From Panulirus ornatus (lineage: Eukaryota; Arthropoda; Malacostraca; Decapoda; Palinuridae): a stretch of 64,000 nucleotides of DNA. The notes beneath the pieces were generated by a model, which had not been told where the DNA came from, made no database searches, and saw only the letters and a list, made by a program, of their open reading frames with translations. This document shows, one piece after another, positions 48,645-61,892 of this stretch; positions within the stretch are counted from its first letter, which is position 1, and each line of letters starts with the position of its first letter. The DNA lies in contig NC_092258.1 in the NCBI RefSeq assembly GCF_036320965.1, forward strand, positions 1,446,001 through 1,510,000. The letters are read 5' to 3'. A program made the position numbers and the translations under genes.

Positions 48645-48974
48645 GGGGGGGGGGGGGCTGCATTGGTCGTCCCTGGTCAGATAAACAACCATTACAACAT
48701 TCCTTGTTCCTTGCGGCATCTGCTTCACACCTGCTCTACTGGACCAGACCCCAGCAGCCGTCCCACTTGTACGTACCCCTAGGCCACCTGGACCCACCCA
48801 TGGGCCACCTTAGCGGTCAGGTGAAGGTGTAGCTGGCTCGTATGATGTAGGCAAGGAGTCGGTGGGGGATGGGGGAACGAGGAGATGCTGGTGCACCGGT
48901 TCGTTACGGGTGTTCATGGAAGACACGGTCGACACGACGGGGCAGTGAAAAAAGTAACTAGTAAATGGTTTTCA

Positions 48975-49025
48975 AATCGAGCACGACGGTACGATCCTTG
49001 AGCACGATGATGCGATCCTGGATCC
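48975..49025. repeat. MITE-derived fragment
   Basis: Two copies of the left-end motif (GAGCACGACGGTACGATCC and GAGCACGATGATGCGATCC) without the rest of the element. Confidence 0.6.
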
Positions 49026-49065
49026 TAGTGGACCATCCCACCATCACTAGGTTTCAACTGAGCCT

Positions 49066-49210
49066 TTGCACTAATACGTTCTTTGTGGGGCCACACCACC
49101 AGTACGTTCCTTCTGGACCACTTCATTCCCAGTGGATCTTTCCACTATTACGTTCCTTGTGGACTACTTCATTCCGAGTGGATCATTCCATCAGTACGTT
49201 CCTACTGTTC
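49066..49210. repeat. Degenerate minisatellite, unit about 45-50 bp
   Basis: Repeats of the type TACGTTCCTTGTGGAC ... CAGTGGATC ... TTCCA occur about three times with drift. Confidence 0.6.
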
Positions 49211-49468
49211 CACTATGATGAGTCGAGTTCACGCGGATGTCTGAAGTATTTCTTTTGTTTCCAAAAAACTAAAATAAAACTCATCATGCAAAGTCTATCC
49301 CACCACTCCATTACCTGTGTGTGTGTGTGTTGCCGCCAGCGGTGGTCAGCACCTGGCTCAGCCCACCTGTGGCGGACCCCAGGTGCCCTCATGGGGAATG
49401 CTACCACGTCAATCACATTCACACACACACACACGCCCTCTCTCCTGGAGGAGGAGGAGGAGGAGGGC

Positions 49469-49472
<4 letters not shown>

Positions 49473-49520
<48 letters not shown>
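49473..49520. repeat. (CT)n microsatellite
   Basis: About 48 bp CT. Preceded by short GT (49315-49329) and CA (49420-49434) runs. Confidence 0.97.
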
Positions 49521-49523
<3 letters not shown>

Positions 49524-52500
49524 GGTTCAGGGTAAAAGTTGATCTATGAACACTTCCACAGAGAGGATGCGTTGTGGTGGTCACTTGACGTACTTTACGT
49601 TCCATAAAGGATTACTTTATGGTTGTGATCCATCGAGTAAAGTTTATCTGGAGTTGTCTCCAGATAAACAAGTAGGGTTATCAGCAGGTGGCCTGTCCTG
49701 CCGCCCACGGGAGGCTGTGACGTAAGGCTTCCTGAAGAATGTAATGTATTGCAGCGTACCACACTGGTGGCCAGGTCTGGTGCTCAGTATAAGGTTAAAC
49801 GGGCATTCTGAGGAAGTCAGTACAGACGGTCAGGTCGAAAGATTCTCTTATATACCAAACGGAAAATAAGGCGTCTCAGTCTTTGGTCTCAGTGTTGAAG
49901 GATTATGTCCACAAGTCCCATGGGTCCTCTTGGTAAGGTGACCGGGGAAGGATCTCTCGTCCCTTCAGCGCACCTGTCTGGACAGGATCCTCCCCGTGGC
50001 TGGGGTGATGACCTAACACCTACAGTAATGACCGACCGAGGTAGGAAGGGTAAGGATGGGCACTAATTATCCTACTCTTACACAGGTGTTTGGCCTTGGG
50101 TGAGGCCGGGGTGTTGTGTCCTACAGCAGTGAGTCAGGCTGCAGGTGCTGGAAACGCGCACCTGTGCAGCGCGAGGCTCATTATAATAATCACACACACA
50201 GGCGCTCCGTCCCTTCGTCGGTTGGTTGGTGGTTATTTACGACAGGCAGGTGGAGGAGCTACACAGTAAGAGTCGGGGACACATGTCTTCGTGCAGTAAC
50301 ACATGGTTTCTGTGTGACATGTAAGATACGTTCACATGCCCAGGGGGACGACAGCGGCCGTAAGACTCGTTCTCATAAAACGTGAAGGAACAAGTTTGCT
50401 TTTAGCTTACAGACTCAAGTTGAAGTCGATCTAAAACTGAAGTCTAAGAAAAATGAACTTTGGAAGTGAACTGTAGAAATACAGGTAGAAGTGGTATCTG
50501 GTTGACCCATTTATAGATACACACACTTTCGTTAATGCTTAAGGGTCGGTCGCTTCCAGTCCCAAGGATATCATGTGGGTCGGTTAGGGACTAAGTTGTA
50601 CTTTGGAGGCACGATGTTAAGAGCCTTAGACATCAAAACAAGCCTGGAAACACGATAGCTAGAGTTTGTGATACACTGTTGACTAAGGATGACCAAAGTG
50701 ACCTCGGGTCATGACCCCAAGCTACCCTATGGTGTGAGCCAGCCGTCGCATGGCGCCTAACACTTGCATCCAGGGTCTCTCCCATCCCCATCCACTTATA
50801 CTCACATTCCCACCTGTATACCCATTCCCTCCCACATCCACTTATACCCATCTATACCCACCTGCACCCACTCTTGCCTCCCCGCCAGACCCCAACCTAC
50901 GAACCTTCACAAAATATATAAATTCTCCACTCGTGAACCCTCAGTGGTGTCTTGCATGGTCATGTTTGGTTCTGGTGTCGCGGATGTAAAGCATTTTCCT
51001 ACACTGGCCCCTGATGGTTACAGCTCCACTGGTGACAAACGTCACTCAGTCTGATGCAATAAGAAAAGGAAGACCACCCTTAAAAATATATATATATATA
51101 TGCTTTTTACAAAAAAGTAAGTAAACTTTTGGTTATAAAGTCGTTTTTTATCTAATTATACATAAACAAAACAATTCAGTGATTGCATGGGTAAAGGGTA
51201 CACGTCTAAGGGTAGGTAGAAGCAATTACAGAGTACAGAGGGTACAGGACATTGACATATGAGGGTGACAGGTGGGCAGGAGCGGGTCCATGGACCCAGA
51301 GGGTTCTTGTGCCGTCAGAAATGAACGGCAGTACTGGCGGTGGTATAAGATAAACTTCCATGTTCCACTCTTTCTTTTTCCGAAACGAAGGAAATGGAAG
51401 TGAGAGAGGAGGTCATGTTATGATTATATCATTTCACTGTTATGGTTACCTGAACAACTTCCATAACAGCCGTGGCACAGTCCTCACGCTCAGGCAGCAA
51501 TTATAGTTTTTTCTTTCCGTGGTCAAGAGAATGATGGCAGATCCTGCCAGACAGTCATGGGAGTGTCTTGGGGTCATATGCTGGTACGTTGTAATGGAAG
51601 CGAAGGTTCTAAGACAAACTGGACGAGCCTTTCCCTCAGTCTGCATCGCGCCAGATCAGAGAAATCCCAGGATTTACGACCTGACCAGAGAAACCTTGGG
51701 TGGGAGAGTTGTAGGGTTGCGGCGGGGATGTAAGAGAGACGGGGACTTGAAGGAGACATGTGGGAGCAGCTCAGGACCAGTGGAGACGTCTCCGGGAGGC
51801 GGTGTAGGTGCGTGTGGGGTAATATAGATGCTCGAGGAGGCACTGCAAACAGCTGGGGACGACTGAGGAATGTGGCTCAGGTTGGGGGAGGTGGTGGCAA
51901 CATGTGGGAGAAGCTAGGGGTACATGTGAGAGAGGTAGAGGGAATTTTTGAGATGGGTGTTGGAGAACTGTGTTGAAGAAGCGGTAGGGACGTCTGAAGA
52001 GTTTGTTGGGGGTCTTTGGTGGAGATGGTGGTGATCCCTGGTGGAAAGGTGGTGCGTGGGGTGAATAAAAACTCATTTGAAGGTAGGTGTCCCAGCTTAG
52101 GGGAGGAGAGGAACTATGAGAGTAGCTGGGTGCAGGACATGTGGGGAATGTGAGGCCAGGTGGTAGGAGGTGCGGCTCCCACGCAGGACCCTCCCCGCTC
52201 GTCCTGGGAACCCCGGGCTCCTGCTCACCACATGTCTTCATAATTGAGGAAAGGGTTCCTGGGGTCCCGGACGACACCAGGACATGGCTGCCTCTCGTGT
52301 TTTATTACCAGACTCGTGAGTCGAACTCAGATTTCACAGAGTTCTTTTTTAGATGCATTATAATTTGGTGAAATGGGAAAGCTTCAGTTTGCAACACCAG
52401 AAGCTCCAAGATATAACTTGAAGTCCCTTCTATTCCTGTATGCCGGAATCATTGCTGCCATATGCAGGATGTAAAGAATCCTTAGTTTTTATAAGACTTT

Positions 52501-52693
52501 AGAATCCATTTATGAATACCGTGACATTTTCTCTTTCATCCTGGCACGTACAGGCTAAACACTGAGTTGGGCATCGGTGGTTTTTCCTCTGAAACACCTG
52601 AGTACAGGAGGAACTGCTGGCCTGGCGCCCGACGGTACAACCGAGTATGCTTTATATGAACACCCCTCGCCTGATGCTGGGGTTATACACCTT

Positions 52694-52695
<2 letters not shown>
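49521..52695. other. No gene recognised
   Basis: GC-richer DNA with a short (AT)n at 51088-51101. A 168-codon proline-rich minus frame (52277-51771) has no motif and is probably a composition effect. Confidence 0.35.

Positions 52696-52729
<34 letters not shown>
52696..52729. repeat. (GT)n microsatellite
   Basis: About 34 bp GT. Confidence 0.96.
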
Positions 52730-52732
<3 letters not shown>

Positions 52733-53204
52733 CACAATGTTTCTCATGCCTGGGTCAGTCCTGTCTTATGTAATACTCTTTAGGACTCAGTTGTCACATC
52801 TGAATCCCACATGTTTTCCTGAGTGAACTTTTGTTCTAAAATGATCTTAAGCGTATACGTTTTATGATTCTGACCTCGTTAGGCAGTACAAGTGGTGTAA
52901 ACACATGAATATGAACATACGCGTTTATGGATATAGGTTTAAATGGAGGCATATGTGGGCGTTCAAACGCAGGTGTTGTCCTTATATAGAGGTACATGTT
53001 GAAGGCCCATTGAAGTAGAGGTTTGGGGTTAGGAATTGGTGTGTTGGAGTATAAAGTCAGTCAGAGTATAGGAGTAGTAGGGATTAAGAGTGTGTAAACG
53101 TGTGTTGGGGTGTAGGTAATCTCAAGGGCCTGCCTGGGATGGGTAGGCAGGGGTCCTGTATCCCGTCCCACGAGTATCAGTTTGACAAGCTGGAACACAC
53201 GGTC

Positions 53205-53290
53205 ACCATCACCCTACACCAGCCTCGCTACACCCTACACAGCTTCGCTACACCCTACACCAACCTCGCTATAACCTGAATCAGCCACGC
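53205..53290. repeat. Minisatellite, unit about 21 bp
   Basis: Three to four copies of CTACACCAGCCTCGCTACACC with small changes. Confidence 0.75.
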
Positions 53291-54379
53291 TAAATTTTCC
53301 TCTATCCAAAGCCTTAGTGTAGTACGCAACCTGGGCTGAGGACGAGAATCATATAAGACGACTGTAGTCACACTAACATCGTCATTATCGATAATAATCT
53401 GTCATGAGTTGTCGCACACACCGCTGCTGACGGTGGTCTAGACTGCGGATGTTTTCTTAGTATCAAGATATTAGTTGTCTAGATATACACAGACGAAGCA
53501 TTTCATTGATGGCATGGGTTTAGGGCACACATGTAGGGTAGGCGGAGGCAAGATTGTCACGATCAATAATATCCACACTTCAAGCTCAATTGTGTGATAT
53601 TCTCATTGCCCTAAATTTTGCTATTCTCCAGAAGAGATGGTGTGGATGTTAGTGAAACTCTTCCCTCATCACCTGCATTAAGCTTCATCAGCATGACTGT
53701 AATATGCTTGTGTCTGAAGCACGACACAAGTATAGCAAAAATCACTCATGATGAATTTAATCATCAGGTTCTTTGGATTCCCTCACATGTTAGGCTCAAT
53801 ATGCAGATGACTGATGAAGTACAAAATCATACAATCATTTATCATATGACTTGTAATTTAGTCACTGAGGCACTCTGTATCCTCTCTTGCATCACCGCTC
53901 ACAGGATGGGGACGAGTGAACAATAAACTCGCCGCTTTTACCGCAAAAGTCAAACACCAAATAACCAACAGCGTCTTACACACTCTCCATAACCTACGCC
54001 TCCCGACACACCCCAGCACCTATCGCCCACGCACCCTTCACATACTCTCTCACCCTCAGCGTCAGACTGTGCACCTGGCAAGCCCCAACTACGCCCACAC
54101 CTGCCCACACACACACACTCCCACACTGGCCCCCACACACCACCTGGGCCCTGGTCGAGCTGCCAGGTGTGTCCACGGTTAATGACACGCTGCAGGTCCA
54201 GTAGTGAGGGGCTTGGCCTCACCTCACGAGGCCGTACCAACGGTTGATATACACTAACTTCATGACCACAGGAACACGACTTCATTACTTGGTGCTCAGG
54301 ATGGGTCTGGTTGGCTTATAGACAACGAGTGTGACTGTGTGTTCTACTGTGAGATGAACAGCATATTCGCTGCATGAAG

Positions 54380-54735
54380 TGGGAGAGCTGATCGTTAAGA
54401 CAGCTTCCGAGGGTCCGTCGCTAATTTCCAATCCTTCATGTACCTGTGGCACCCCAGAGGTCGCAAAGATGGGATCCTTGTGCTTCCTTATCCTCATAAA
54501 CGACGCCCTGCAGGATGCTGTTGCTCGGTGGGAGTACGTCGTCGTCCCTAACCTTGGTGCCGTAATGGACAACAGATTCACTGACTCCTTTACCCTCCAG
54601 AACACTCTTAACAGCCTCCAGAACACTTAACAGCCTCCAGAACACTCTTAACAGCCTCCAGAACAAGACCAACGCCAACCACACTAAAACCGTAGTCATC
54701 CGCGTTAACCTTCCTTCTAACCACGTCCTCCTCCC
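54380..54735 (+). mobile_element. Decayed LINE reverse transcriptase fragment
   Basis: The plus frame reads TCGTPEVAKMGSLCFLILINDALQDA, typical of block 4 (the family usually has QGTKLGP-LCFLILINDAL), followed by RWEYVVV where YVDD is expected. After a tandem repeat, NHTKTVVIRV resembles the downstream block. So the catalytic motif is lost and the ORF is broken. It belongs to a CR1/Jockey-like type, not the RTE-like family. Confidence 0.68.
54594..54666. repeat. Short tandem repeat inside the LINE fragment
   Basis: Three copies of CAGCCTCCAGAACACTCTTA, the middle one with a 3-base deletion. Confidence 0.88.
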
Positions 54736-54788
54736 TACTGGCTGACACCACCTCAGTTCTAAGTATCATGGGACCATCACGGTGACTA

Positions 54789-54884
54789 CATCATAGCACC
54801 ATTACAGCACTACGATGATACCATCATAGCACTACCATGATACCATCATAGCACTACCGTGATACCATGATAGCACTACCATGG
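54789..54884. repeat. Minisatellite, unit 22 bp
   Basis: About four copies of ATACCATCATAGCACTACCA with drift. Confidence 0.82.
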
Positions 54885-55081
54885 CACCGGAGGAACCTGA
54901 TGCTTCCTGACCTGACCCACACCTGTCACAACCTCTGTGCCACCACCCACCGCAGAAGCCGAATCTCAACCTCCTCCCCATCACCACCCGGGTGACCTGT
55001 GACCACACATGACCCTCTAGCTATCCTGCTAACCTTGGCGGCTGAGGGTAACTTCCGGAATCATTCATCTACTTGGGACAA

Positions 55082-55083
<2 letters not shown>

Positions 55084-55128
<45 letters not shown>
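55084..55128. repeat. (GT)n microsatellite
   Basis: About 45 bp GT. Confidence 0.96.
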
Positions 55129-55134
<6 letters not shown>

Positions 55135-55169
55135 TATAAAGTTTGATAAAAAAAAGTCAGTAATCAAAG

Positions 55170-55171
<2 letters not shown>

Positions 55172-55210
<39 letters not shown>
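55172..55210. repeat. (GA)n microsatellite
   Basis: About 39 bp GA. Confidence 0.96.
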
Positions 55211-55213
<3 letters not shown>

Positions 55214-57087
55214 CTGGCTTGGGCCAGTCTCCGGCAGGCGGGGTGGGAGGAGGTGTTGTGACAAGTGATCAGCTGTGGGGGTCGGTGGGTGGGCGGGCTG
55301 ACGGAGTTCAGGTGCCGCCCCTTGACCTCCTCTTGACCTCCCTGGCCTCCTACGACAGACGCCCCCTCTTCACACAGGCTCGGTCCAGGGACTGTAAATA
55401 TAGACAGTCTATTTACATATCACTATCAATAACTCAGTGGTATACGTGCGTGGCCTTCGCAAATCATTTTCATGAAGCAAACGTTTTTCAATGTCACATT
55501 AAACGTTTATGATCTGACGCGCTAGGTGGGGGGAGGGGGGGGGTTATCCACGTGAAGTGTTGGCTTGCCTCCTGTACCATCACAGACTGGCTATTGATTT
55601 CATGATCATATTACTAACGGAAATAGACTAAAACGTATATATACACACACTTCAATTCAATTATGTTACCAGCTCAACGGATTTCAATTTTACACATACC
55701 AAAAACTGAGGTAATATTCGCTTGAAAATAAATGTCTCTCAGGTTAGCTTGATGTCCAGCGGTATTGTTGACATAGGTGGAGGAACTTTAACTAATTCCT
55801 GGATGTATGTGATCGTTCACACACGCACCTGCCCCAGCGATAACATGGCATTACCATACAAAGATTTGAAAATAGAAAATCAAGGGATCTACGGTTGAGC
55901 CATTTGACTTGTTTTTATATATAGATTTACATATACAAATCTGGCTTTTGTTCATAGGCAATAATATATTCTTTTGTTTATGGTGACCAACATGGAACAG
56001 CAAAACATGTTCCAATTTAACCAAATCAAAGCATACGTAGCCTAAATCAGTCTAACCTATCCTGGTGAAATTTGGTTTGGTTTAGGCTAAAATGGACGAC
56101 TATTTTTATCTTACCTTATTTAGAAGACCAGAAGGTTGAGGCACCATGGAAGTACTGACATGGTGGTTGTACAGGGGGTGGGAGTTTGGCGGCGACGCTC
56201 GCAAGCATCTGTTTAAAGCCGTTAATAAAACGTCAGGGAGTATGTGGCACTCGGTGATCCAGAGCTTCTGTGGTTTAGCTCAACAGAAGTCAATGATTTT
56301 GTCAGATACAAACATTTCTGACGTACAGGGCGCCCGCCTGGTGATGAAACTGACACGTTTCAGTCGCGCTATAACTGTTGACCAACGATCCTGTGAGGCG
56401 ATGATGGGCGAGTCACTGGAAATAATTGACGTAGTACATCAGTCTACCCCGCAAATGAAACACATCTCGCGAATACATTCAAAACTCCAACACAAACCTA
56501 ACCTATTCTTTAATGTTTAAACTAAATCCAAATAAATTCTAAATACTTATCGGCTAAATATTATCGTAATATATCATATACCAGGAACATCAGTGCAAGA
56601 AAAACAAAGATAAAGGAAAGACGTGTCAACTGACCCATGTCGGAGTGATTCATTTTTCAGTAGATGTATTCAGTATCATTATGTTTCCCTCTGAAGAAAA
56701 TCATCTCTTTTTCCATAACTGCAACTTTTTCTGCACTGAGGGTAAGTAATCACTATCCATACTTGTGGTGATAAAAGTCAAGTTGACCAAGTGCTGATGT
56801 ACCTGATGAACGAATGACCCTCGTGAATCGAACGAATTTGACCAATGGATGAAAAGTTTATATAGTACAGCGGGCAGGGAGGGAGGGCGTGTGTGGGCGG
56901 CGCCTGCCGTATCGCTGGCATCAGCGGTCACCATGCGGGCGGACCGTGGGTGGGTGTGTGGTGCAGGCGGGCGGCCATGGGTGGGTGGCCGGTCGGTGCG
57001 GGTGGCTGACGCTCATCTTACACACACCTGACACCCCTCCATGGTCCACCCCTCCTGCACCCTGCCTGACTTATCTCTGTCACCAGT
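55211..57087. other. No gene recognised
   Basis: A 124-codon plus frame at 56146-56520 has no known motif and no splice or promoter support. Confidence 0.35.
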
Positions 57088-57093
57088 CAACCC

Positions 57094-57175
57094 GGCGCCA
57101 TCACCACCAGTATAGCCAACAACACCAGACTGGCGGCGCCATCACCACCACTATAGCCAACATCACCAATCACTG
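57094..57175. repeat. 41-bp direct duplication (two copies)
   Basis: GGCGCCATCACCACCA followed by TATAGCCAACA occurs at 57094 and 57135. Confidence 0.75.
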
Positions 57176-57611
57176 ACATGATCACAACGCCAACACACTC
57201 AGGAGAGAGATCCACCACCACTCACCACCATCCATGCCGGACACCATAACCATACTTTCCTGGCACAGGGGATACCAGGATCACTCGTCGTATCTATATA
57301 CCTAATAATTCTACAGTAACATTTGATGGAATAAATATCGCAATCACCAGAATCTATCTGACCCACTGTACATCTTCACTGATTCTAAAAATTTCGTCGA
57401 GTATGGTTGGCAACCCCTACCTGCCCCTTTGAGGCTGGGTGCCTGCTATGCCTCAACCTTTGGCACTTGTAGGCCCAGGATACAGGCCTGGTGGCCTCCC
57501 TCGCTGCTGACGTAGGATAACCGACCAGACCTGTAGTCTGTGGTCTCACAGCGACTAAAGTTGTTGGAACTTATGTTTTATAACGATGATGTACACTATA
57601 TAACTAATAAG

Positions 57612-57873
<262 letters not shown>

Positions 57874-59479
57874 AATGCTTTTGTCATGGGTATGTATTTC
57901 AGCTGGTGTTGTTTGGCGTCGGTTACACATAAAGAAAAGAAGGAACTGTGTGCATGCAAGTGTCGGAGCGGATCATTTACTGGAACTAACACAGTAATAC
58001 AACACAGTGATACAACACTAATACAACACAGTAATAAAACATCAATACGCTGACCTCGGTCAAAGACGGAGGTCAGCATAAGCTAAAACGAAATTCTATC
58101 GCCAGTTTCGAGTCACACACAGCCCGGCTCAGAGGCAGAGAAAATAAGAGTAGCAGTTAAAGACGACAGCCTATTGAAGATACGTGGACAGCTATAGTGT
58201 CCAGCCTCATGAAGGTGGTGGGACTGCTGTATCATACAGAACTTGGAGATAATGGAGCAGCTATGATATCCAGGTCCTGTGGGTACTGAGGCAACTATAC
58301 TTTCCAGAACCTGCTACAAAAACAGAGATCTTCGGGTTATTGAACCGTAAGAGATACTTGGCTTCACTCTGTACCAGGGGTTCGCTTGCTGGATTCCAAG
58401 GGGACGCGTTTTTATCGGGACAATGCGATTTACAAGAGTTGTTGAGTACTAAGCATGTGTGGAGCTTCTGTAATGTGACATGAGCCAGCAGGCGGTGAGA
58501 TTGACTTCGTAACTCCTGTGGTTAAAACAAATGCATCAATATGCAACAAGGCGAGGGTGGGAAATTAACACTGGGTAAAATCAAACAGACAAAAAGTAAT
58601 AGAAGTCTTATGTAAATGGATGTCTGAAGAATTCATGGTGACTCGTGGATGTATTACGAGGGGATTGACGTAGGTGGCAGGTACTGAGAGAGCGGGTGAA
58701 GGAGTAAGGAGGAGGCGGAGGAGGAGGAGGAGGTGGTTGGTGATCTAACGTTAATCAGGTTACAAACATCGAGTTCCCCAAGGGTTGTCGTTGGAGTCGC
58801 CGCTGGTGACCGGGGCAGGTACCAACCTTACAACCTCAGGATTCTTTCTGTTTTTTTTTTTTTTTGTGTCATAAAGTAGGCTTACCCGGGGCGTCAGAGA
58901 TGGGCTTATTGTTTAGTTGTCTCGCGTGGTATTACCCAAGAGGCGAGGTAAAGTCACCCCTCATCCCGCTAGAAAGAGCGGAGTCACAGCTGGGATCATC
59001 CTTGTTTCAGACACAACAGGCAAACATAAAGTACCGACAATGTTGTGAAGGCCATCAAAATATAAGTGCAACTAAATATCAAAGTTTCACTTTGCGTTTC
59101 AAAAGGATATTGATAATGGTACAATACCAGGAATTACGATAATGACACTTCATAGATTTCAATCTTAATTTCTTTGACTATACAGAGGTAAAGAATTTCA
59201 GTGACAGCTTGGGTGAAGGGCGCGTCTAAGGGTTAGGTGGACACAAGAATAGGACGTATAGCAGGGCAAGTCACTAGCCACAGTGGAACAATTAAGCTGT
59301 AAGTGTTATTTCTTCATGGGTAAAAGTCTGTGACCACAACAACCTGTACTATTCATAATACAAGTGAAAGAATCTATACATACATCGTGTGAACAGACAT
59401 CGTCCACGTACAAACCAATATACAAACACAGTAGGTTGGTATGAATGAGTTCAGAGGGAAGAACATGAAAGGACAAATC

Positions 59480-59482
<3 letters not shown>
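57874..59482. other. No gene recognised
   Basis: It contains a T-run near 58850-58865 and a GGA-rich tract near 58708-58733. Confidence 0.35.

Positions 59483-59543
<61 letters not shown>
59483..59543. repeat. (AT)n microsatellite
   Basis: About 61 bp AT. Confidence 0.97.
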
Positions 59544-59545
<2 letters not shown>

Positions 59546-59566
59546 TACAAATACACTGATGTTTGA

Positions 59567-59720
59567 CGCTTTAAGTACGAAATACGACCGTTTAGTACGA
59601 CGGAACGACCCTTGAGCACGGCCACACGACGGGGCGACTCTGAAGTACAAAGGCAAAATCTTTCCTTTGGTATGATGTTCTGGCCTTTGACTTGACCCAG
59701 GGATCAAGTGAGCATCAGAG
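59567..59720. mobile_element. Decayed MITE-like element (copy 4)
   Basis: Left-end motifs TTTAGTACGACGGAACGACC and CTTGAGCACGGCCACACGAC are followed by the central GGTATGATGTTCTGGCCTTTGACTTGACC-type region of the family (about 59669-59700). The TTAA ends are no longer clear. Confidence 0.55.
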
Positions 59721-59841
59721 AGTGTCAGAAGGTTGTGGGCGTCAGGCTGTATCAGCAAGAGGGAGGGGGTAGGAGATATGGAGGGGGACAGCGCCAAGGC
59801 ATCGGCGCCAGACATCCCCAACACATTCTCCCATGGCCACC

Positions 59842-59900
<59 letters not shown>
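59842..59900. repeat. (CA)n microsatellite
   Basis: About 59 bp CA. Confidence 0.97.
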
Positions 59901-59903
<3 letters not shown>

Positions 59904-60690
59904 TCCACCAACAACAAAAATCAAGATCACAGACAAGTACTAGATAATGTATACTTTATTTCCTTAAGATTTACTATACTAAACTAAATCTTTACATCTA
60001 CGAATAATTCATATCTACAAATGGAACGACACAAACTCTATAGTTTTGACCATGAAATCCCCGTATTAAAGCTTGTACTTTTTGTCAGTAAATTACTAAC
60101 TAATTAACTATCTAACTAGTAACTGACATTGATATAGTCATTGGCAACGCCATTTATGGTAGAAAGTACGAATAGTCTTTATAATGCTCCTGTATTTCGA
60201 AATATCAACAAGGCATATTTCCGTTATGGCGGTAAAGAATGTCATCGGGATCGCTACATTTCTTGGACATAAAAACAACGGTTTGATTTGAAACCTAAAA
60301 ACCACGTTTTAGGTTTCGGGAACATGTGAGAGGCAGGGTGGCTGGCGGTGTGATGGTAGCGAGGGTACCCGGATGAAATGGTTTCCAGTTGTGGGTCATG
60401 GGGGTGGTGGGGTTCCCAGCCCCGTCGCGGCCACAGCTGGCTCTCCTCTTCTTTCATGACCCACGCCAGACCAGGCCCTCCCGACCCTCTACCCCACACG
60501 AATCTGACCCTCAGCGCCCCCCCAGCGGCTCCCCTCCTGACCGCTAGCAATGTGTGACAACCACCCCTGCTGGGTCTGGCTAGGGGGTCGGCTTGAGAAG
60601 GGACCTCCATACTAGAGTGGTCGGCATTCCTAATAGAGGTCGATATCCCCATAAAAGATCGATATCCCATAAGAGGTCGACGTGAACGAA

Positions 60691-61110
60691 TACGAAAAAG
60701 AGCAACTAAACTGATTCTGTCGCATCATTCCACTATGAACATGTAATGAAACTCAACTTTTGTGCACTTTGTATCCTCATTCTGTTAGAAATAAGACACG
60801 GTAAGCAAAACCCAGATATCTACACGAGAGCACAATCACTGGAAGTCTAGCAAAAGTTTTCAAAACACGACTCAAATCCGAAGATAAAACTCGCAATGAA
60901 TTCTTCTAGTTATACACAACTACTGACCAAAGAAATGGTATTAAGTTACAGGTGATATGAAATACAAACTTTGGGAAAAATAATTCTTCAGCAGTCGAGT
61001 CAGAGAACACTGAAATAAACAAACATCAGATACTGTCCAAGTGACGACTGTCGGTACATTTCAAACATGGCTAGACCAGTGCTTTAATGATATTGATTAT
61101 CACTGAATAA
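60691..61110 (+). mobile_element. Decayed LINE 3' ORF end, Jockey/CR1-like
   Basis: The plus strand starts RKRATKLILS (the block after RT), and near 60980-61095 reads FFSSRVREH, then after a stop SDTVQVTTVGTFQTWLDQ and CFNDID. This matches the usual end of such ORFs (FFSxRVVxxWNxLP, then the AxTVxxFKxxLD pattern). It has several stops and frameshifts. Confidence 0.7.
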
Positions 61111-61632
61111 GAAATTCATGGTTCATGGTAAACCTACTCAAGAATGACAGTATAAGTATAATCAGTTTTTTCACGACGGAATAATGGCTGAAGACCTTCG
61201 TTGTAATAAGAATATCAGATTCAGTATACTGTCTCCCTGGTGTCTTGTAATGTCTGTGTTCCTGCCGGATGATAAACCAAAGAGAGTGGTGGGTGGGGAG
61301 GAGCCTCCTGTGGCATCATCCACATACACACTCACCATCCACACCCACATTCATCATCCACACACAGGTTTCTAAAAGCCACTCCCAGGTCATAAATACA
61401 ATAAATAACAAGAAATAACTAATCGATTCAAGAATGATGACGTTCACACCCGCATGAGCATAGGTAGATCCGTGCGGGCATGGGAACACTGAGATCCTTG
61501 CGGGCGTGAGAACGCTGAGATCCGCGTGGGCGTGGGAACACTGGGATCCGTGCGGGCGTGGGGAGACTGGGATCCGTGCGGGCGTACAAAGGCGCGGCGT
61601 TGAGACGGGAACATTTACGAGACCTTCGCCGC

Positions 61633-61892
61633 TTCTGACCCTTGAGCACGCCGGTACGACTCCTGAGCACGACGGTACGAGTCTTGAGCACGACGATACG
61701 ACTCTTGAGCACGACGGTACGACTCTTGAGCACGACGGTACGACTCTTGAGCACGACGATACGACTCTTGAGCACGCCGGTACGACTCCTGAGCACGACG
61801 GTACGAGTCTTGAGCACGACGATACGACTCTTGAGCACGCCGGTACGACTCCTGAGCACGACGGTACGAGTCTTGAGCACGACGGTGCGAAG
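61633..61892. repeat. 21-bp minisatellite derived from the MITE end motif
   Basis: About 12 units of TTGAGCACGACGGTACGACT with three unit types (GACGG, GACGA, GCCGG) in a partly repeating order. The unit equals the left-end motif of the TTAA elements at 41227, 42750 and 44855. All frames stay open (unit divisible by 3), which explains the overlapping long ORFs. Confidence 0.93.

Noticed and set aside
52195..52300. Possible minus-strand exon ending DPRNPFLNYEDMW before GTGAGC
   Set aside because: The end looks exon-like, but no good acceptor or start codon fits the frame and a stop lies close upstream. No family recognised.
52570..52585. GGCATCGGTGGTT resembling the start of tRNA-Gly
   Set aside because: Similarity stops after about 12 bases and no anticodon or T arm follows.
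56146..56520. A 124-codon plus-strand ORF
   Set aside because: No recognised domain, splice or promoter evidence; kept as unassigned sequence.
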